From the NCBI GenBank assembly GCA_951230915.1, contig OX579636.1, positions 34,779,567-34,843,566 on the forward strand: 64,000 nt of DNA. Direction: 5' to 3'. A program made the position numbers and the translations under genes. Numbering within the stretch: the first letter of the stretch is position 1; every line of letters begins with the position of its first letter. The stretch is from Antitrichia curtipendula (taxonomy: Eukaryota > Streptophyta > Bryopsida > Hypnales > Leucodontaceae). Under the pieces are notes generated by a model. It worked only from the letters and a program-made list of their open reading frames with translations, did no database searches and was not told the DNA's origin. This document shows positions 13,460 to 25,778 of the stretch, piece by piece.

Positions 13460-13830
13460 GAAGAGCTCCTGGTTGTATGGCTAGCTACCCAACAAAAGGA
13501 GCACGGCTGTCGAAGCAGTCTGTCGCCGTGGCAGCTCGCTTCCCGAGGTGATATTAGGCCACCTGCCTTCAGTGGGAGACGAGGCCGGTGATTAAGGGAG
13601 ATGGGTACAATATGGAGCAGGCCACTCCGCTGGGCCCCACTGGGCTGCCCCCCAACGCCCAACGCCACGTGTTTCGTGTGGAGCTTCATGCAAAAGCCAG
13701 CCCGACCCCACCAAGTGGACGGATCTTGGGTTGGAGAGCTTCACGGAGTCAAACTGACCTACAAACTTCTTCACTCGGGAAATCAATGTGCAATTCGGTT
13801 CTGGCAATTAAAGTAGGAGGCTCTTAAAGC
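13460..13830. other. GC-rich non-coding block
   Basis: About 370 bp of much higher GC than the surroundings, open in several frames on both strands (71-79 codons each), which is what GC-rich random sequence gives. None shows a recognisable domain. It ends in 'ggctcttaaagcaaccctttt', related to sequence near 11204-11240 and 39130. Probably part of an old composite repeat; a promoter-like GC island without an attached gene cannot be excluded. Confidence 0.35.
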
Positions 13831-14142
13831 AACCCTTTTAAGAGCTGATTGCATTTTCAGGGGAAGCTAAACTCCTTAAAACAATTTTCAGTAAATTTCA
13901 CGAGGAAGGAAAAATGGGATTGGCATCGAATCCAAGTCGTTTCATATTTTTCGGACCTTCGAGGAATTAGTTACAAATTTATGAAGTTGAAACGAATTGT
14001 TTTTGAAAAGCGGCCCTCCTTTCCGAAATGTTACAATGTTGGTACATTGAAGAAAGTAAAATGTACCCCTGTGTTAGGGGTCGCTTTTAAAGACCCCTAT
14101 CTTACAGTGTAGGAATTAAATGTTGAACCCTGAAATTGATAG

Positions 14143-14340
14143 TCAACGGGTTGGTCATTGTGGAATCATCATTGTTTCAATCCAATGTGAATTGTTTGCT
14201 TTTAAAAAAAATCCCAAAAGCATTTGTTGGAAGTAAAGTTATTGTACAAATCTTCTCTTTTTTGCACATAATTTCACGGATGAACATTTGTACTTATATC
14301 TTGCGTAGAAGGTTTCTTTGTCATCCATTGAACAATTAAG
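14143..14340. repeat. ~200-bp dispersed repeat, copy 2 of 3
   Basis: Same motif order as 12801-13000 ('gggttggtcattg', 'aatgtgaattgtttgctttt', 'tttcacggatgaacatttg', 'agaaggtttctttg'), same orientation, diverged. Confidence 0.6.
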
Positions 14341-14434
14341 GTAACATGCTCTAAAATTGCACATGCTCTAAAATCGTCCACATCCTCAAATGCACAAACT
14401 GTGTATATGTTTCTTTTTCATAGCCTTCAGCAAT

Positions 14435-14640
14435 GTACACTTTAGGAGGTGGGCAATTCCAAAGCCCTATGCCATTTTAACTTCAAATTTTTTTAACTAA
14501 TTCCACAAAGCTCCAATTTTTTTATAAAACTACTTGGGTTAGATGCCAATTCCACTTGTCTTTCAAGGAAAATTTACTGAAAATTATTCCAAGAAGCTTT
14601 GCGTCCCCCAAATTCAATTTCAACTCTTAGGTGGACAATT
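14435..14640. repeat. Dispersed direct repeat, copy 2 (partner at 11011-11210)
   Basis: Begins 'gtacactttaggaggtgg' and keeps the stretch 'aaactacttgggttagatg' of the partner. Same orientation, several indels. Confidence 0.65.
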
Positions 14641-14776
14641 TATGGACATGTTACCTTAGCGTCCATAGCATCCTTATAGGATGAACCTTGAAACAACTAT
14701 ATGTCTTACATAAAAGGATTTTCAATCATCCATCAAACACTTAGGATCAATGGCGTTCTTCTAGGGTTAACCATGA

Positions 14777-14955
14777 AACAACGGATTGGTCACGGTGGAA
14801 ATCATTATTTTTGATATAATATGAATCATTTGCTTTTAAAAACACACAAAACACTTGTTGGAGGTTAGTCTATTGTGCAAGACCTCCCTTTTAAGTACAA
14901 AGTTCCAAAGACTTTTATTTTGAATAGATAGATTCTCTATTGTCCATCAATCAAA
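14777..14955. repeat. ~200-bp dispersed repeat, copy 3 of 3
   Basis: Motifs 'acggattggtcacgg', 'aatatgaatcatttgctttt', 'gtgcaagacctcccttttaa' and 'ttttgaatagatag' follow the order of the copies at 12801 and 14143, same orientation. Confidence 0.6.
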
Positions 14956-15071
14956 TTTTTGGCCTCGATATCTTTCTAGGGTTAATTTTGGATGGACACA
15001 TGTCTCTAAGACCAAAGTAGTCACCAAATTTTTTTGGTTCTTGGACCAATAGGTATATTATTTGTTTCTAC

Positions 15072-15217
15072 AGTTAACACTTAATTTCAAAACATGATTC
15101 ATTGTTCCAAATAACCTTCTTCCGATCAACCTCACTTCAATGATAGTTAACACTTAATTTCAAAACATGATTCATTGTTCCAAATAACCTTCTTCCGATC
15201 AACCTCACTTCAATGAT
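15072..15217. repeat. Perfect 73-bp tandem duplication
   Basis: 15072-15144 and 15145-15217 are identical, both starting 'agttaacacttaatttc' and ending 'cacttcaatgat'. Absence of any difference in otherwise heavily diverged DNA implies a very recent duplication, or an assembly duplication. Confidence 0.95.
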
Positions 15218-16257
15218 ACTTTTTCAGGAGATTGTAAACTTTGAGCATTGTGTGGATCATTGAATAAAGGCTTCTCAACTACAATATGATAATTGTAGCC
15301 AAGGCTTCTAATAACCTTTCAATGTGTTTTTGCAAATCTTCAAATCCATTTGGTTTAGAATCCATGCAAGTAATTGGCCTTGATTAGAACCAATAAGATG
15401 GTATTAAATACTCTGTCACGGTTGGAGAGCTTACAAAGTCTATTACACTAAATAGGGATATTGAGAGGACCAAAAAATTAAAGGGACTTATTGTGAAAAA
15501 CTTACCTCACAATAAGTCATTAAGGCTTTGTTGTGGAGAGAATGACTGAAAAGTAGAATCATTAAGGTTGTATTGTTGTAAGAGTGGCTGAAAAGTGGTA
15601 TTTTTGTGTAACAAAGATAAATATTTATATAGTGTGAACCCCTTTAATACCTCTATTTAGTGTAATAAATGTTTGCAAGACTAAGGTTCTTTGAACTTGA
15701 ACCTCCGCAATACACTATAAATTATTGAACATGAGAAGCTTATTTGCTCAACAATTGGTGCACATTTTATTCCACCTTCACTCATTTCAACAACGATAGA
15801 GCTCTCCTCATCAATAAGGCATGAGCTTTCATTTTTGCTCACCCAAATTCATCCAAATGTCAAAGTAATTAATACATTATATATGCCTCTTGTTTCACAA
15901 TAATTTTCACAACCTTCTCATTTCCAACCATTTGTAGTCAGTATGCATATTTTTCTTTGTTGATTTGTTCTTTTTATGGAAAAAAAATTGCCTCTTCCCA
16001 AGAACATATATGCCATGATACACAATGGCATGGTTCCACAGGTGTAATTATTGCCAGAAGTTTCTTGAAACTTTTTGAAACTTTCTCATAATATATAAAA
16101 GCTTATGAGCTTTATGGGAATATAAATTTTATTTTATCGGTCCTTGGGAGCAAAAGTTATGCCACAATAACTTCAAAACGGGGGAGATTGGACAACAAAT
16201 AAAATCCAAATAAAATCCAAATATTTTTTTTAGTATATATACTATTTTTTAGATTAT
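15218..16257. other. AT-rich gene-free stretch
   Basis: No gene or recognisable element seen. Frames are short and interrupted. Confidence 0.5.
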
Positions 16258-16575
16258 ATTTTTAATAAATGAGAAGCTTTGATTCATTCCACTTAGATTA
16301 GTGATGTGAAAGTTATGGAGCTTCTTATTTTGCGGGCAATCATAGCAACTTCTTGAACGAATTTTTTTTCATTTACTTTGAATGCTAATATCTTTCAATC
16401 TATATAATCAAAATCACAATTTTTTAATCACATGTGCTAATACAAGTGTAGAACAAGATCCTATGGTTAGATTCTAAAAAATATTTTTAATGTTTATTTT
16501 GTAGGTGAATGTAGCAAAAGTGGTAGTTTTGAGTGGGTTTGACATAAAAATGGCTTCGGGACTTTGGGGGTTAAA
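16258..16575. repeat. R-family fragment (3' half)
   Basis: Contains in order 'gagaagctttgattcattcca', 'ttttgaatgctaat'-like, 'acaagatcctatggtta', 'ggtagttttgagtgggtttg' and the terminal 'gggactttgggggttaa'. The same order is seen in the copies at 61172-62113 and 62100-62875, and the last part also at 32280-32337. Confidence 0.65.
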
Positions 16576-18009
16576 AAACATCATGGATGAGCCAATGGTT
16601 ACCGTTTTAACACTAAAATAGTAGTTACCATGGAGGGCAAGTTGATAACCATAAGGATGACCAACACACCTGATGATGGTGGTTTGTATCTCTTTTTTTC
16701 ATTTTTCTTGGCAAAATTATTGGTATTGACATTGGGGTAGCAATTACAGAGAGGGATTGATGCATATCTCATAGACTCGTACACTTGGGCAATTGCACTG
16801 GTAGATTATCTACTTTATAATTGGGTTAGTTAAAATGTTAATATAGAAATATAAAAGTCTTGCCTTAATTATGTCAAGTTAACCACAATGATAGGATTTT
16901 TTAAAGGTCTTATTAGTATTTTGTAATACTTGGAGACTTGGTAAAAAATTTGCATTGTATGGTTAAGTTCTTGTCAAACTTTGATTTTTTTCCTATTGAA
17001 ATCCTAACATTTTTGGTTGAATTTACTTAGATTGGTACTAAGTCCTAAGGAATTGGGTTAGTGGATAATGCTATGGGACAAAGGTGTATCAATCTTTGAC
17101 TCTAGCTTAAAATTCATCTTGTTATAGTGGCCTATGGAGACAGCATCTATAAATATATATATGGTACCCCACTCTTCACTAGTCCAATTTTAAGTTTATT
17201 TTTTACCTTCACTAGGTAAAACACTCATAAAGAGTATTGACCATTTGTGTTGCTAAAACAAGTCTACACTCTCCTACATCATTTGTAAGCAAATTGTACT
17301 TCAAATTGTGTTGTTGTTGCAAAGTTAGTGACTTAAAATTGATACAATTAATCAAAAATGTCATTGTCACAACAAACTACACTAATCTTCAACAATTAAG
17401 TGGACATAATGACATCGAGGAATGTGCCACATCAACATCCATGTGTGCAAAAATTATCTGATGAAGTTCTAGAAAAACAAATATACATTAAAAAATCTTT
17501 ATGTCCCAAATGATAAGGTTTCCAAATATGACTAGTTCATAACGACTATAGATGCCTCAATTTGCACTAGTTGTTTATGATTGTTCCTCCAAAATTTGGC
17601 GTCAAACATTGACCATGGAAATAGCTACTTACTACAAAAGATAAATCGTGCGTCATTGTCAATTCTTATTTTTTTCCTAGTGTATTAGAACATTATCCCA
17701 TATAAATAGGTTTGTCCAAATACAATCTTGTCATTGATGGCGTTAGGAATTTGATTCTAATGCATATTTGTGGAAAAACATATATTTGTTGTGACCCTTT
17801 TATTCTATCCATAAAATTTGACAACTTCCAATGACAACATGTGAATGTGAAGTGAAACAACAATGTGAAAGTGAAGTTTTTTGCTTGTATTTTGCCTTCC
17901 TCATCACTATTGTCTCATTTCAACCAAATATAACCTCTACATACATGTAGTTGATATTATTGTAGAGTCTATTACAAATCTTATGATCTTGTAAACTAAA
18001 GTAGTAACA
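16576..18009. other. AT-rich gene-free stretch
   Basis: No supportable gene; short frames only (for example 17237-17461, AT-rich and without features). Confidence 0.5.
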
Positions 18010-18610
18010 AGTAGATGATTCATATATGACCAGACACATACCATCAATTATGACTCCTAGCCTTGTTACACATAGTATTGATGATGACACATTCCTTCAA
18101 TCATGAATAATAAAATATATAGAATCAACAATGATTCATTGCCTTTGTGGACACTAGTTAACATTCTCGTGGGGAGTCACTTTGCCTTCTTGACATGTGA
18201 AGAATTCCCAACAATAAATTATTAAATTATAATGTTTTAATAGATAATGTAATGTGCACAATAGCAATTTTATTGACAAAACAACTACATATAAATTCCA
18301 TTAGGTATTTAAAGAAAGAATTTTCCTTTTTATTGAGATGGTGTGAAGTTTGAAATCTATGTTGTTATCAAGGTAAGATACATAATAATCAACGATGACT
18401 AGAGACTTTTGAACACATAATATTGATGATGACTTGTAGCTTACTTGTAGCCTTCTAACAAGCAGTATCAATGATGATGCATTGCCTCAAGTGTGATTAG
18501 ACATATAACATTGTTGATGATGCATTGCCTTTAATGTGATTAGACATGTAGTATTAGTGATGATTATTTATCTCATCTGAGTCATAGTATTGGCTTCACT
18601 CGTGGCAAAA
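18010..18610. repeat. Degenerate tandem repeat rich in 'attgatgatgcattgcct'
   Basis: Units such as 'gatgatgcattgcct...gtgattagacatataacatt' repeat at roughly 43-50 bp, best seen at 18465-18565, with looser relatives at 18030-18140 and 18390-18450. No coding frame is maintained. Confidence 0.55.
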
Positions 18611-19687
18611 TATAGTCTCAATGTCACTTATTTAAAGAAAATTTGGATGAGTGAATTGTAACATTTGATATTCAAAGAATACATACATTATGTTTATTGG
18701 TTTTGAAAACTCAACTTAAGAAATGCTAGGGTACAATTGAAATATCCTAATTTTATTTCAAAACATAAAGACATATAGATTTTAAAAATGTGCATCACAT
18801 AAGTATCTAATATTTCTATGGTTTCAGATAATCTATAAATAAAATTTGAATGTTTTTGCAATGTGATTTTTAGATAATATCGTATTCAATGGTCAAGGTT
18901 GGCATTCTTTGCTGAATAATTAATTAAAGTTGCCAGATTTATTTCGACAAATGCCTAAAAATATAAATATTTCATTTTTTCTATATAAATATTTTTTTGG
19001 AAAAATAAAAGTTTTAATAGTTTTGGCATTTGTTTTTAGAATTATATTTTGCCAACCCTAGCCACCACTCAAGTATGATATAGGAGTAGGTGAGTCAAAA
19101 TATATTTTTAATTATTATTGACAATATACAAAAAAATTAAAATAATAATAATAAAAAATAAAATCTTGATGTTTTCAATAATTAAAAAAAATTGCATAAA
19201 ATTTAACTATTCTAAAAAATTTACAAGATAAATATGGCTTTTAAAGTATAATGTGAAACCATATATATTGATTGTAATGTATACTATCTTTGGTGATGAT
19301 GCATCTTCCTTCTAAGTTATAAATAATGCAATCCCCTTCTCTTTAAAAAATGGAAGCTATTGATCTCGGATACGGATACTGTGAGATATAGATATTTTGG
19401 GATACATATATAGAAGACAAATACAAATATAAACATATTCATATGAAATACAGATAGGAAATTCTTACGAAAATCCCACTAATATATTCCATATAGATTG
19501 GTGGCCACACTATTCTTGAAAAATACAAATATGTGTGTGTGGGGGGGTACTTACCAATTAATAATATGAATTAACTACTTCACTTTTGTTTGTTTGGGGG
19601 GAGAGCTTCGGTGTAATATAATAAACAATAATTTGAAACTAATTGAATTGTCTCCTGTGAGTAATTATCCACTCAAAAAGAAAATTG
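18611..19687. other. AT-rich gene-free stretch
   Basis: Nothing recognised apart from A/T runs and a GTGTGTG-G run at about 19531-19548. Confidence 0.5.
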
Positions 19688-19689
19688 TA

Positions 19690-20257
19690 CTCCCTCCGTC
19701 CCAAAATGATCTTCCTGTTGGCCTTCATTTTTTGTCCCAAAATGATCTTCCTGTTGTACTTTGTGAGCTGCAAATTGGTCAAATTTAACTTTGGGTTGTT
19801 CTCTAGGACTAACAAAACAATTCCAAGCAATAGTTCCCCCACCATCTATGCAATCACTAATCAAAAGACAAATAAAATGGTTGAAGGGGTCAATCAACAC
19901 TTTTTGTTTTTATTTTTTGCATCTCTTTGAATAATATCTAATTGAAGGAGATGAAGGCTTTGGGAGGCAAAATATAGGTCCACATATGGTCTTTGATTTA
20001 TACTAACTACCCACAAAATGACAACCTCACACTCAATAATTAAATAACCACTGGTGCTCCTTGAAAATACCCAAAAAATTTCACTTTTCAATAATCCAAA
20101 ACCACACTTTAAAAAGTGCTTCAAAACTCAAAGTTTCAAGGGCAATAGAAGTGCACCAAACTCCATATGTAGTGCAAAACAAGCTTTAAAAATGTTATTT
20201 TTAGTCTTAATCTGGAACATTTTGTCTAACAGGAAGATCATTTTGGGACGGAGGGAG
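19690..20257. mobile_element. Stowaway/mariner-like non-autonomous element, perfect 30-bp TIRs
   Basis: Left end 19690-19719 begins CTCCCTCCGTCCCAAAATGA and is exactly the reverse complement of 20228-20257. It is flanked by TA on both sides (19688-19689, 20258-20259), the target duplication of Tc1/mariner elements. The CTCCCTCCGTCCCA end is the classic plant Stowaway signature (established knowledge). At 568 bp with no transposase it is non-autonomous. Odd: the inner 22 bp of the left TIR are repeated directly at 19734-19755. Frames inside or across it (60-80 codons) are not genes. Confidence 0.93.
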
Positions 20258-20965
20258 TAATGTATACTACCATAAACAAATGGTAAGGGCATCACTTCTT
20301 TTCCAAATATTTATTTCAACAAATGCTAAAAATAATCTTTTTGCAGTATTCATTCTCACCACAAAAAAATTGCTTCTGAAAAAATCTACTTTTAGAATTA
20401 GTTTTTAGCCAAATTAGTCCCATAAATATGATAGAATAATTTGAATTTAAAATAAATCAAATTTGAATGCCAAAATTTAAAAATAATTATTCAAAATTAT
20501 AAAATAATTAAATGTAAGAATGAAAATCACACATTCTACACTAATTCAACTTTTAATATATGGAGCTAGCCATTACAATAATTGAATTTTAATAAATACC
20601 TATGCTTCTAAAATGGAATAGATCTAAACTCGTTAGGCTTTACTTCACAGTTCAAATTGAATACAATAATGGATAGTTTGAAAGCTATAATTAAATTTGT
20701 CCAACGCAAATTTAGTTTCTAAATATAAGGACCTTAAGGGATTAAATGCCATGCAAAACTATCAATTTAAAGAGCCATTTTCACCCTTTATTTATTAAAT
20801 ATTTTGCAATAATAATAAAAATATAACATTTAAAGTAATCCTTTATATCCTTTTTAATTTCTAACTTGTAGTTTTTTATACTTGAATTTTTAAGTTTTAA
20901 TGAAATATTTACTAACACATTTTAATGTTTTAAGTACATTGTTTGATGAACTTCATCTAATACTA

Positions 20966-21126
20966 AAAATTTAAAATTTAAAATTTAAAATTTAAAATTT
21001 AAAATTTAAAATTTAAAATTTAAAATTTAAAATTTAAAATTTAAAATTTAAAATTTAAAATTTAAAATTTAAAATTTAAAATTTAAAATTTAAAATTTAA
21101 AATTTAAAATTTAAAATTTAAAATTT
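20966..21126. repeat. (AAAATTT)23 simple repeat
   Basis: Twenty-three uninterrupted copies of the 7-mer AAAATTT, 161 bp without a mismatch. The unit can partly self-pair (AAATTT is palindromic), so it is prone to slippage. Confidence 0.98.
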
Positions 21127-21516
21127 TAAAAATAAATTTAAATAAAATTATATATAGAGAGATTAAATTATTTTCTTTAGACAAATTTTAGCACGTATAC
21201 AACATTATATACCTCTGATGCATTTGGTGATCCTTAATAATACTTGCTTACTTCCATCTTTTGTTTATAAAAAACAACACAATCATAAATTAGGATTGTT
21301 TTCACCTTTAAAATTTACAATAGAAGATAAAATTTATAGTCGCTTGTGAAATACATATTTTAGAAATTTATTGTTTGTATGACATAATGCATTTGTAATT
21401 TAATTAAGCAAATAAGTATTTGAAGTAAAGACTCTGATTCATTGACATTTTAATTAATTTAATATATACTTAATTATCTTCAATGATAGAATGTCTATAA
21501 AAGGCAATAGGGTTGT

Positions 21517-21866
21517 TAGCATGTAAGGCAAAGATCTTGAGTCTATGAGTCAATGGGTGTTATTATATGAGCCTAGGAGCCTAGGCTTTTATGTTATGTC
21601 CTTTCCATGGCTATAGGATACCTGTGCTATAGGCACCTTCCATGGTTATAGGATACTTAGGTTATAAGCACCTTCTATGATTAAAGGATATTTATGTTAT
21701 AAACACCTTTTATGGTTATAAGGTCCCTAGGTTACAAACATCTTATATGATTATAGGATATTTATGTTATAGATATGCATATCATAAACAATTTCTATGG
21801 TTGTAGAGTACCTACTTGCACTTAGAGTCAAGGCTTATAGGCTTGCATTACTAGTCTCACATGCTA
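21517..21866. repeat. Dispersed repeat with internal 35-bp minisatellite, copy 2
   Basis: About seven diverged 35-bp units ('ccttccatggttataggat' + 'acttaggttataagca'), framed by 'tagcatgtaaggcaaagatc' and 'ggcttgcattactagtctc' + 'acatgcta'. The outermost TAGCATGT and ACATGCTA are exact inverted complements. Homologous end to end with 11790-12022, which has fewer units. Confidence 0.7.
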
Positions 21867-22559
21867 GCATCATTGTTAGAGGCAGCGTGATTTAGATTAA
21901 TAAATTTGGTCAAGGCTTACTAGTGAAGAATTTATAAGCTCAAAAAGCCACCTACCAATGTAATTTTTACTACCATTGTCCACCACAATTTGGTGAATGA
22001 TTAAAAAATTGTATTATATAGATATGTAAAAAAACTTAAAGAAAAACAAAAAATGAAGTCCCTTGTATGAACTTAATAATTGACATAAGTCTAACTTCTA
22101 GTAGAAACATCAAGGATAAAATTCTTTTGTGTGGTCTATATGACTTTTATAGTTGAATTGTCTTCTGAGCCTACCATATTAAATCTTGAAGATTGAAAAT
22201 AGTTCAAATTTCAAAATTGTAAAGATGTAATAAGAACTGTATCTTAGAATGATAATTTATTAATAATTTTTAATAAAAGCTTTAGAATATGATTCAAAGA
22301 TCATATCCACACATTTAGATAAAATGCCTTATTTACCAATGTTTATTAGTAGATATACATCAAACTATTTGGGCAAATAAAGTATTGTGCAAAATATTTA
22401 TCTTTCAACAACTTCATTATAATTATGTTTTTGTCATTGGATGATTGTTATTGGAGCTTTCACAATTTAAGTAATTCTATCAAACATCTAAGAAGATTTA
22501 AAGCTACACTAATTTTTTTTAATTTGTAACCTTTTACAATAGTCATAAATATTGAGTGA

Positions 22560-23200
22560 CTACGTAGTACACATCATTGAAGATTTAACAAAAGAATATT
22601 TTATTATATAGAAAGCCTTTGTTTTTACAAGATTTATTTTTCTTCCTATCTCAACATTAACTAATTTAGAACCTTGTTAAAAAAACATAAAGAATTGAAT
22701 AGCCATGCAAGTCAAATCAAAGAAAAATAGACAAAAAATACTTTGTATAATAAATAACCTTCATTTGGGGGGGATTGTTTGTTCTTTGTGTCTCAACATG
22801 AACTAAATCCAAAACTAATAATCACAAAATTTATAAGGTACTAAGTCATTAAGTGGGTCACATCAATGAAAAATGGGCAAAAAATGCTTTGTCACATTAA
22901 AAGTCTTCATTTTTGCAAGATTGTATTGGTCATCATGTCTCAACATGAACTATTTAAAAACCTTGTACCAATATCTTAATTTTTTGAGTGATTGAGGCCA
23001 CATCATTGAAGAATGGAAAAAATACTTTGTCATAGAAAAAACCTTTATTTTTTAACATAATTTGTGCTTCTTGTCTCAACATGAATTGATTTAGAACTTT
23101 GTATAAATATTGTAGTGAAAAGATATAAATGTATTGTATAGAGTATTAAGTGACTAAGACTAAGAGGGTCACATTAGTGAATATTAGATTACTTTTTTAG
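22560..23200. repeat. Degenerate ~140-bp tandem array, four units or more
   Basis: The anchor 'ctcaacat' occurs at 22650, 22792, 22939 and 23075 (spacings 142, 147, 136). Each is preceded by 'ctttgt...aaccttcattt' and followed by 'aactaatttagaaccttgt' variants and 'catcattgaagaatgg' variants. No frame is open across units. Confidence 0.7.
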
Positions 23201-25059
23201 GGGATGTAGATGTACAATACTTTGTTCATTTTTATAAGCTTTTGCAAAAAAATTGTTTAAATCATTCATAGTCTCATAAGTACATTCATTTAATTTTGTA
23301 TACTTTTCAACAAATGTGACTAACACTAGTAAAATTCACATGTCCTAAATTCAAAATTAATATTAGTTTTAAATCATTTGTTTTATTTTTAAAGCATTTG
23401 TGTTAGTTTCAACATATTTGGTACTAGTTTTAATGCAATTTCAATACGAACAATATCAATATAAATTACATAATCAGTAGTTATTTTTTTGCTTTAGCTT
23501 TGTTACTTGATGATTCATGATTTTTGAGTATGGTTTGAACCAATTTATGTTTAAACAAGTGCAATATGAGAACAATTCAACATTTGAATTTTTTTCAAGC
23601 CAAAATTCACTTTACTTCAAAGCTCCAAATGTTCATTCTCCATCCTAGAATGCCTCTAAGAATACATTTACACCAAGAAGGAAAACATAAAATGCAAAAG
23701 ATTAAGAAATCACGCTCGATTGAAATGTTTGTACCGAGGTAAAAAATCTTCACCTCAATCCTATGTGCCCCATGATATGTCAGGGTGAATTATACATTAT
23801 AGTCTTGAGGATATAATATACACTTGTATCTTCAAAATCATTAGATATTGAAATTTTTTTTTGAGGATATTTGAACCTTTTTATTACTTGTTCGTCCCTT
23901 GCGGTATATCTCCATTGCTTAGAATAAACTAATGCTTGATTTTGAGAGGAATATTTATTAACACATTAGTTATTTTCATCTCCTTTGTTAATTCCTTGAG
24001 AATAGCCCTTAAAGATCAATAAATAAATGTATATATAATGTTATATTTGATTCTTAGAATATGAATTACATACTAAAATACAATAGGAAATACACCATTA
24101 GATTAACAATTAAACAATTTACATATTTCATTGGGATGATATTTCAACATCTATGCCTTATTATGCTCAAATATGATATTATATAAGTAGAATATTTAGT
24201 AATTTTGCAACTTCTAAGACATGTAGGGGTGCAATATTGATATAAATTACAAGTGCTATGTGTCATTGGATTTTGCTTAACATCAATACAAGCTTTTGCC
24301 ACTACAATATACTTCAATTCTTGCACCTTCTATATGAAATATATGAAAAAGCCCATGTTGGAGGCCAACTTGGATGTTCTTAATCTTTAAGGGTTAAAAA
24401 TTATACTCTATTTTTTTTTTATCACTCTTGATGTTCAATGTACCCCAAACCGGACCCCCAAAGAGATAACCATGTAAAGATATTGCGGACCATTTGGATC
24501 CAATAGATGGTAAAATGATCTTTTTCATACTGAAGACCAAATGATTTTCATCCAACTTTTTGTGTGCAAATTTACTAATGCTATAGCTGCATCATTGATT
24601 GAAATTTAAGTCATATTACTTGTCTCATGATTTGAATTATTTTTCCTTGAAGTGTAGTTTCTACTTTGCTTGAATTTTTTTGAAAAAGTCCTTCAAAATA
24701 GCACCATATTAAAGTTTGAAGTTGAAAGATCTATAACCACGTTTCTAAATATGAAGTGTTAGAAAAGTGTTATTCATACTAGAATGTTTTATAATATAAT
24801 GTGCTTCTTTAATTTTTTGAGCATGCTTTGTACTTGATATGAATTTTCTTCACTTTTTTTCAAAACTTCATGATAATTTGAATTTTCCCCCAAAATACCT
24901 GAATTTTTTTTTTATGAGATATGCTGGACGTAAGATTTCATCTGTGAAAACTAAAACCAAAAATATTTCACTCCCGAAGAACAACAAAGTGGAGGATTAG
25001 GAGGTTTGACTACACGGTAATGGGCTCCGTCCTTTACGTAGATTCATAGATATTTTAAG
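23201..25059. other. AT-rich gene-free stretch upstream of the zinc-finger gene
   Basis: No gene seen. AT content stays high until about 25000 and then falls sharply, marking the start of the gene island. Confidence 0.55.
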
Positions 25060-25778
25060 AAAGCTTGCGGATCGGAGGACCTGAAGGAGACAGAAAGTGG
25101 CAGCCAAGGGTCCACTTGGACAAAGCCCCGGAAAACACCCACGAAAATGGCGTCCATCCGTGCTGTCCGAAATTACGCAGTACGTAGATTTGTTATCGCG
25201 TTCCTGAGATCTTTTGCTGCAGTAGATTCAACCGTTTGGTAGAGTCCTGAAACGCGCCTTTGGTATTTCGAGGAGAGGAGACTCGCAACGGGTTGCCAAC
25301 GGGCACCCGTGCCCGGATCCCGAAAATGGCGCGATAGGACGCCATTCATTGGTCGATGCCAGCGTCCGTCAGACGGTGAGGTTTGTCCTCCCTGTTCCAC
25401 GGGCGCGCGGCTTGACTTCCACTTCTTGTTCGCCTCGGAGCATAGCTCGGCGATCACTTTCTGGCATCGTCCGATGCAATTAGAGACCACAGTAGACGCG
25501 ATTTCGGAAAGGTTCAGCTGCTCGATTCTTTGGATACCGCGTTGTACGTCTCCGAGTGGAAAGTGGAGGGACTGCGGGTCGATTTGTCGACTTTGGGGTT
25601 CGAGTGGAAGGGAGGTTCTTGAGAGGTTAGGTTTGTTTTTTTGCTTGTCAAGTTTGTTGGAGAAGAGGACGGGCTGGAGGGAGATGAGCCTGAGGTGCAG
25701 AAGAGAAGAAAGAAGGAAGTTTGGGTGAGAAGAGTGTTGGAGTTCAGTCCTGTGAGGGGGACGAGGTAGACGGAGATA
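25060..25778 (+). promoter_or_regulatory. GC-rich promoter/leader region of the RR-TZF gene
   Basis: Composition switches abruptly from AT-rich to GC-rich around 25060 and stays so into the gene, so promoter and 5' leader probably lie here; the transcription start is not visible. If the whole stretch is transcribed it carries upstream ATGs: a 31-codon frame at 25147-25242, a minimal ATG-GCG-CGA-TAG at 25326-25337, and a frame from the ATG near 25474 to 25728 (about 84 codons). A stop (TAG, 25767-25769) lies in frame just before the gene's start codon. Opposite-strand open frames here have no recognisable family. Confidence 0.5.

Noticed and set aside
13040..13551. Open frames of 109 and 83 codons before and across the lysine-rich tract
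   Set aside because: Start codon is not ATG for the first, the second reads through a simple A-rich tract, and neither resembles a known protein.
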